A stretch of DNA of 7,078 nucleotides from Caulobacteraceae bacterium. Its GTDB lineage: Bacteria > Pseudomonadota > Alphaproteobacteria > Caulobacterales > Caulobacteraceae. The stretch is from the NCBI GenBank assembly GCA_020852035.1, contig JADZBR010000249.1, positions 1-7,078 on the forward strand, given 5' to 3'. The notes below the pieces were generated by a model. That model had not been told where the DNA came from and ran no database searches. It was given only the letters and a program-made list of their open reading frames with translations. Both the position numbers and the translations under genes were made by a program. Positions 5,287 to 7,078 of this stretch are shown piece by piece; within the stretch, counting starts at the first letter, position 1; each line of letters starts with the position of its first letter.

Positions 5287-5336
5287 CAACGGGCACGCTG
5301 ACACATCTCCCGGCCGTTCGGCGAGCCAAGGCTCAT
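5286..5336 (-). CDS. Possible 16-residue bridging open frame between DUF1501 and the sigma factor
   Basis: The frame MSLGSPNGREMCQRAR starts at ATG 5336-5334, overlapping the DUF1501 stop as ATGA. It ends at TGA 5288-5286, overlapping the sigma factor ATG as TGATG. Together with the DUF1501 and sigma frames this leaves no untranslated gap between the two genes, which would suit a reinitiating ribosome. The sigma ATG at 5286 has no Shine-Dalgarno of its own. I recognise no homologue; the peptide need not have a function beyond coupling, and chance overlap is possible. Confidence 0.35.
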   Translation of the reverse strand: MSLGSPNGREMCQRAR

Positions 5337-6544
5337 GCGATCAGCCCATCGTGCAGCTTCAGGCCCGCGCCGTCCGGAAAGACCTTGCCGGTCACCCGCG
5401 CCCGGTCGAGCCCCCAATGGTCGCGCAGCACCGTGGCGAAGAGGCCGCGGACGTCGTTGGCCGGCGCGAGGTCGCGTCCCTGATATAGCGCCGCCGGGGC
5501 CAGGGTCGGCCAGTCGCCGATCATCCGTCCGCCCTTCACCGCCCCGCCCAGCGCCAGGGCGACGCCGCCGGTTCCGTGGTCGGTGCCTCCGGTGCCGTTC
5601 TCGGCCACCGTGCGGCCGAATTCGCTGGCCGCCACCACGACGGTGTTCGACCAGTCGGCTCCCAGGCCATCCTTCAAGGCGCGCAGGGCCGCGTCGAGCC
5701 CCCGCAGGCGGAACGCCAGCGCCCCGGCGCTCGCGCCCTGGCCGGCGTGGGTGTCCCAGCCGTCGAGCGAGATCACGGCCGCCGCCGGCCCATCCGGAGC
5801 GGTCAGCAGCCTGGCGGCCGCCGCGGCCAGCACACGGTAGCCGGCCACGGCGTCGCGGCCGCGCGCCGCCTGCATTCCCTCGCCGCCCTGGCCGACGATC
5901 CCTTGCGTTTCCACCGCATGCGCCAACGCCGGCGCCAGCAGCGGATCGCCGGCGTAGAGGTCGGTCAGGCGCATCAGGGTGTCCTCCTGCGCCGCCGGAG
6001 CGACCGAAGGCGCCCAGGACGACACCGGGGCCGGCCCCCGCAGCACCAGCGGCACGGCGCCGCCGACCGCCACGGCCGCTGTCCTGCCGGAGGCGGGGGC
6101 AAGCAGGCCCACGGCGCGATTCAGCCAACCCTCCTGGGTCGCGAAGACCCGGCCCGCGCCGCTTTCCAGCACGTCCTGGCCGTCGAAGTGCGAGCGCTCG
6201 CGATAGGGCGAGGCGGCGGCGTGCAGCACCGCCAGTTCGCCAGCCGCCCAGCGTTCATGCAGGAACCCGAGCTCGGGATGCAGGCCGAAGCCGTCGGCGA
6301 CCGGCAACACGCCGCCAGCTTCGCCCGGCGCGCCGAGGGCCAGGCTCCCGCGCGCGGCCCTGTAGTGGGCGTCGGCGTAGGGCGCGACTGCGGCCAGGCC
6401 GTCCATCGCCCCGCGCAGGATGACGAAGACGAACTTGCGCTCGCCGGTCGCGGCGGCCAGCGCCAGCCGGCCGCCGGCGGTGGCCAGGACCAGCCCGGCG
6501 GCTCCGGCGAGCAGACGGCGGCGATCGAGGAGAAGCTGGGTCAT
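5333..6544 (-). CDS. DUF1501 domain-containing exported protein (alkaline phosphatase-like superfamily)
   Basis: A 403-residue protein of the DUF1501 family, which is placed in the alkaline phosphatase/sulfatase superfamily; its substrate is not established. A Tat-type signal covers about 1-31, with Asp7-Arg-Arg-Arg-Leu-Leu followed by a hydrophobic Ala/Leu stretch and ALAAA, so it is probably exported folded with its metal ions. Family hallmarks are LRGAMDGLAAVAPY (43-56), SHFDGQDVLESG (118-129), the metal-site-like DGWDTHAGQG (261-270), and SEFGRTVAENGTGG (307-320) followed by TDHGTGG (321-327). The ATG at 6544 follows the DUF1800 stop by five bases and has only a weak GGTG ribosome site, so it is probably translated from the upstream gene's ribosomes. 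DUF1800 and DUF1501 genes are commonly adjacent and are thought to act together. Here they lead an operon containing an ECF sigma factor, which is the unusual point. Confidence 0.93.
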   Translation of the reverse strand: MTQLLLDRRRLLAGAAGLVLATAGGRLALAAATGERKFVFVILRGAMDGLAAVAPYADAHYRAARGSLALGAPGEAGGVLPVADGFGLHPELGFLHERWAAGELAVLHAAASPYRERSHFDGQDVLESGAGRVFATQEGWLNRAVGLLAPASGRTAAVAVGGAVPLVLRGPAPVSSWAPSVAPAAQEDTLMRLTDLYAGDPLLAPALAHAVETQGIVGQGGEGMQAARGRDAVAGYRVLAAAAARLLTAPDGPAAAVISLDGWDTHAGQGASAGALAFRLRGLDAALRALKDGLGADWSNTVVVAASEFGRTVAENGTGGTDHGTGGVALALGGAVKGGRMIGDWPTLAPAALYQGRDLAPANDVRGLFATVLRDHWGLDRARVTGKVFPDGAGLKLHDGLIA

Positions 6545-6549
6545 GGCGA

Positions 6550-7078
6550 TCACCGGCGTTGGAAGTCGGGGCTCATCAGCGCCAGCGCCAGGCCCTGGGC
6601 AGGCGACTGGGCGCGGCGGATGGCGGCGATGCAGGTTTGGGTGAGCCGGGGGCCGAGCCCCTGCGCGGCCAGCTGCGCGGGCGATGTGGCGAGCGGCAGG
6701 CGTTCGGCCAGGGCCTGCGCCCATTCCAGGCGCTTCATCAGCGCGTCCGGCCCGGCCCAGTCGGCGGCGCCGTCCGGCCAGCCGGCGGGCGAGGGCGCGC
6801 GGAACATCGGCTGCCCGAGCAGCGCGGTTGCGAACTGCACCTGACGGCCGGACAGGCTTCGGACCCCGGTCAGGCGCAGGGCCGAGACGACGAACTCGTG
6901 CGGCGTCTTGAACTTGGTCGGCCGCGGCGTCCACGCCTGCGGCGTCTCGACCAGCGCGCGGTGCAGCGACGGCAGGTCGCCGCCGGTGGCGAGGAACGTG
7001 GCTTCCAGCCGCGCGACGGCGGCGGGCGGCGGATCGTCGGCGATGAAGTGGCGGGCAAGCTTGGTCGCCACGTGGCGG
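6550..7078 (-). CDS. DUF1800 domain-containing protein (partial, N-terminus beyond window)
   Basis: The last 175 residues of a DUF1800 (PF08811) protein; family members are usually around 450-600 residues, so most lies beyond the right edge. The visible part opens with RHVATKLARHFIADDPPP, the characteristic C-terminal-half DUF1800 motif. TPRPTKFKTPHEFVVSALRL follows, then LLGQPMFRAPSPAGWPDGA, and it ends in LALALMSPDFQRR, a typical family end. The biochemical role is unknown; the family co-occurs with DUF1501 proteins, encoded here five bases downstream. The promoter, and any target site of the ECF sigma factor, would lie upstream outside the window. Confidence 0.92.
   Translation of the reverse strand, partial: RHVATKLARHFIADDPPPAAVARLEATFLATGGDLPSLHRALVETPQAWTPRPTKFKTPHEFVVSALRLTGVRSLSGRQVQFATALLGQPMFRAPSPAGWPDGAADWAGPDALMKRLEWAQALAERLPLATSPAQLAAQGLGPRLTQTCIAAIRRAQSPAQGLALALMSPDFQRR

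Noticed and set aside
5335..6844. Plus-strand frames opposite DUF1501
   Set aside because: They mirror a gene with clear DUF1501 hallmarks and a Tat signal, and have biased shadow composition.
6545..6934. N-terminal extension of DUF1501 up to 6934
   Set aside because: It would overlap the DUF1800 gene for nearly 400 bases and precede the Tat signal. ATG 6544 starts the signal and follows the DUF1800 stop.
1..7078. Mobile elements, CRISPR arrays, tRNA or rRNA genes
   Set aside because: I saw no transposase or integrase motifs, no regularly spaced direct repeats, and no tRNA or rRNA signatures on either strand.

Overview
The window reads as chromosomal DNA from a high-GC (about 70% by eye) alphaproteobacterium. 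Gene content, G/C-rich third codon positions and the pairing of an ECF sigma factor with a small membrane protein and a Metal_resist-type protein suggest Caulobacteraceae (Caulobacter/Phenylobacterium-like) or a sphingomonad relative. This assignment is inference; there is no rRNA or tRNA here to confirm it. I see no transposase, integrase, phage gene, CRISPR array, tRNA or rRNA.

Left part (1-3392): a GntR/FCD-family repressor, cut by the window edge, faces left. It is divergent from a cytoplasmic DUF1254/DUF1214 protein. The 549-850 spacer between them is AT-richer and carries a promoter-like pair (TTGTCG-17-TAGGAT). An inverted repeat fitting the FadR-subfamily operator pattern TNGTNNNACNA sits over its -35. 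The DUF1254 gene converges tail to tail, with 18 bases between, on an exported serine hydrolase of the beta-lactamase/esterase class. The serine hydrolase upstream region has two imperfect copies of the same operator pattern, so the three genes may form one small catabolic or detoxifying regulon.

Right part (3393-7078): all genes read leftward and are tightly packed: DUF1800 (cut by the window edge), DUF1501 (Tat signal), ECF sigma factor, small one-helix membrane protein (putative anti-sigma factor), membrane-anchored Metal_resist/CpxP-like protein, and an exported two-EF-hand protein that starts at TTG. The operon closes with a hairpin with perfect 17-bp arms at 3393-3438. Spacings are 5 bases (DUF1800/DUF1501), 13 bases (sigma/anti-sigma), 2 bases (anti-sigma/Metal_resist) and 51 bases (Metal_resist/EF-hand). 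The 46 bases between DUF1501 and sigma are bridged by a 16-codon open frame that overlaps both neighbours.

The most interesting reading is that the right part is a single envelope-stress or metal/calcium-response operon. It would couple a sigma/anti-sigma pair and two periplasmic sensor-like proteins to an exported DUF1501/DUF1800 pair of unknown function. The regulatory details (chained overlapping small frames, intercistronic hairpin, operator-like repeats) are visible in the sequence, but their roles are inferred.
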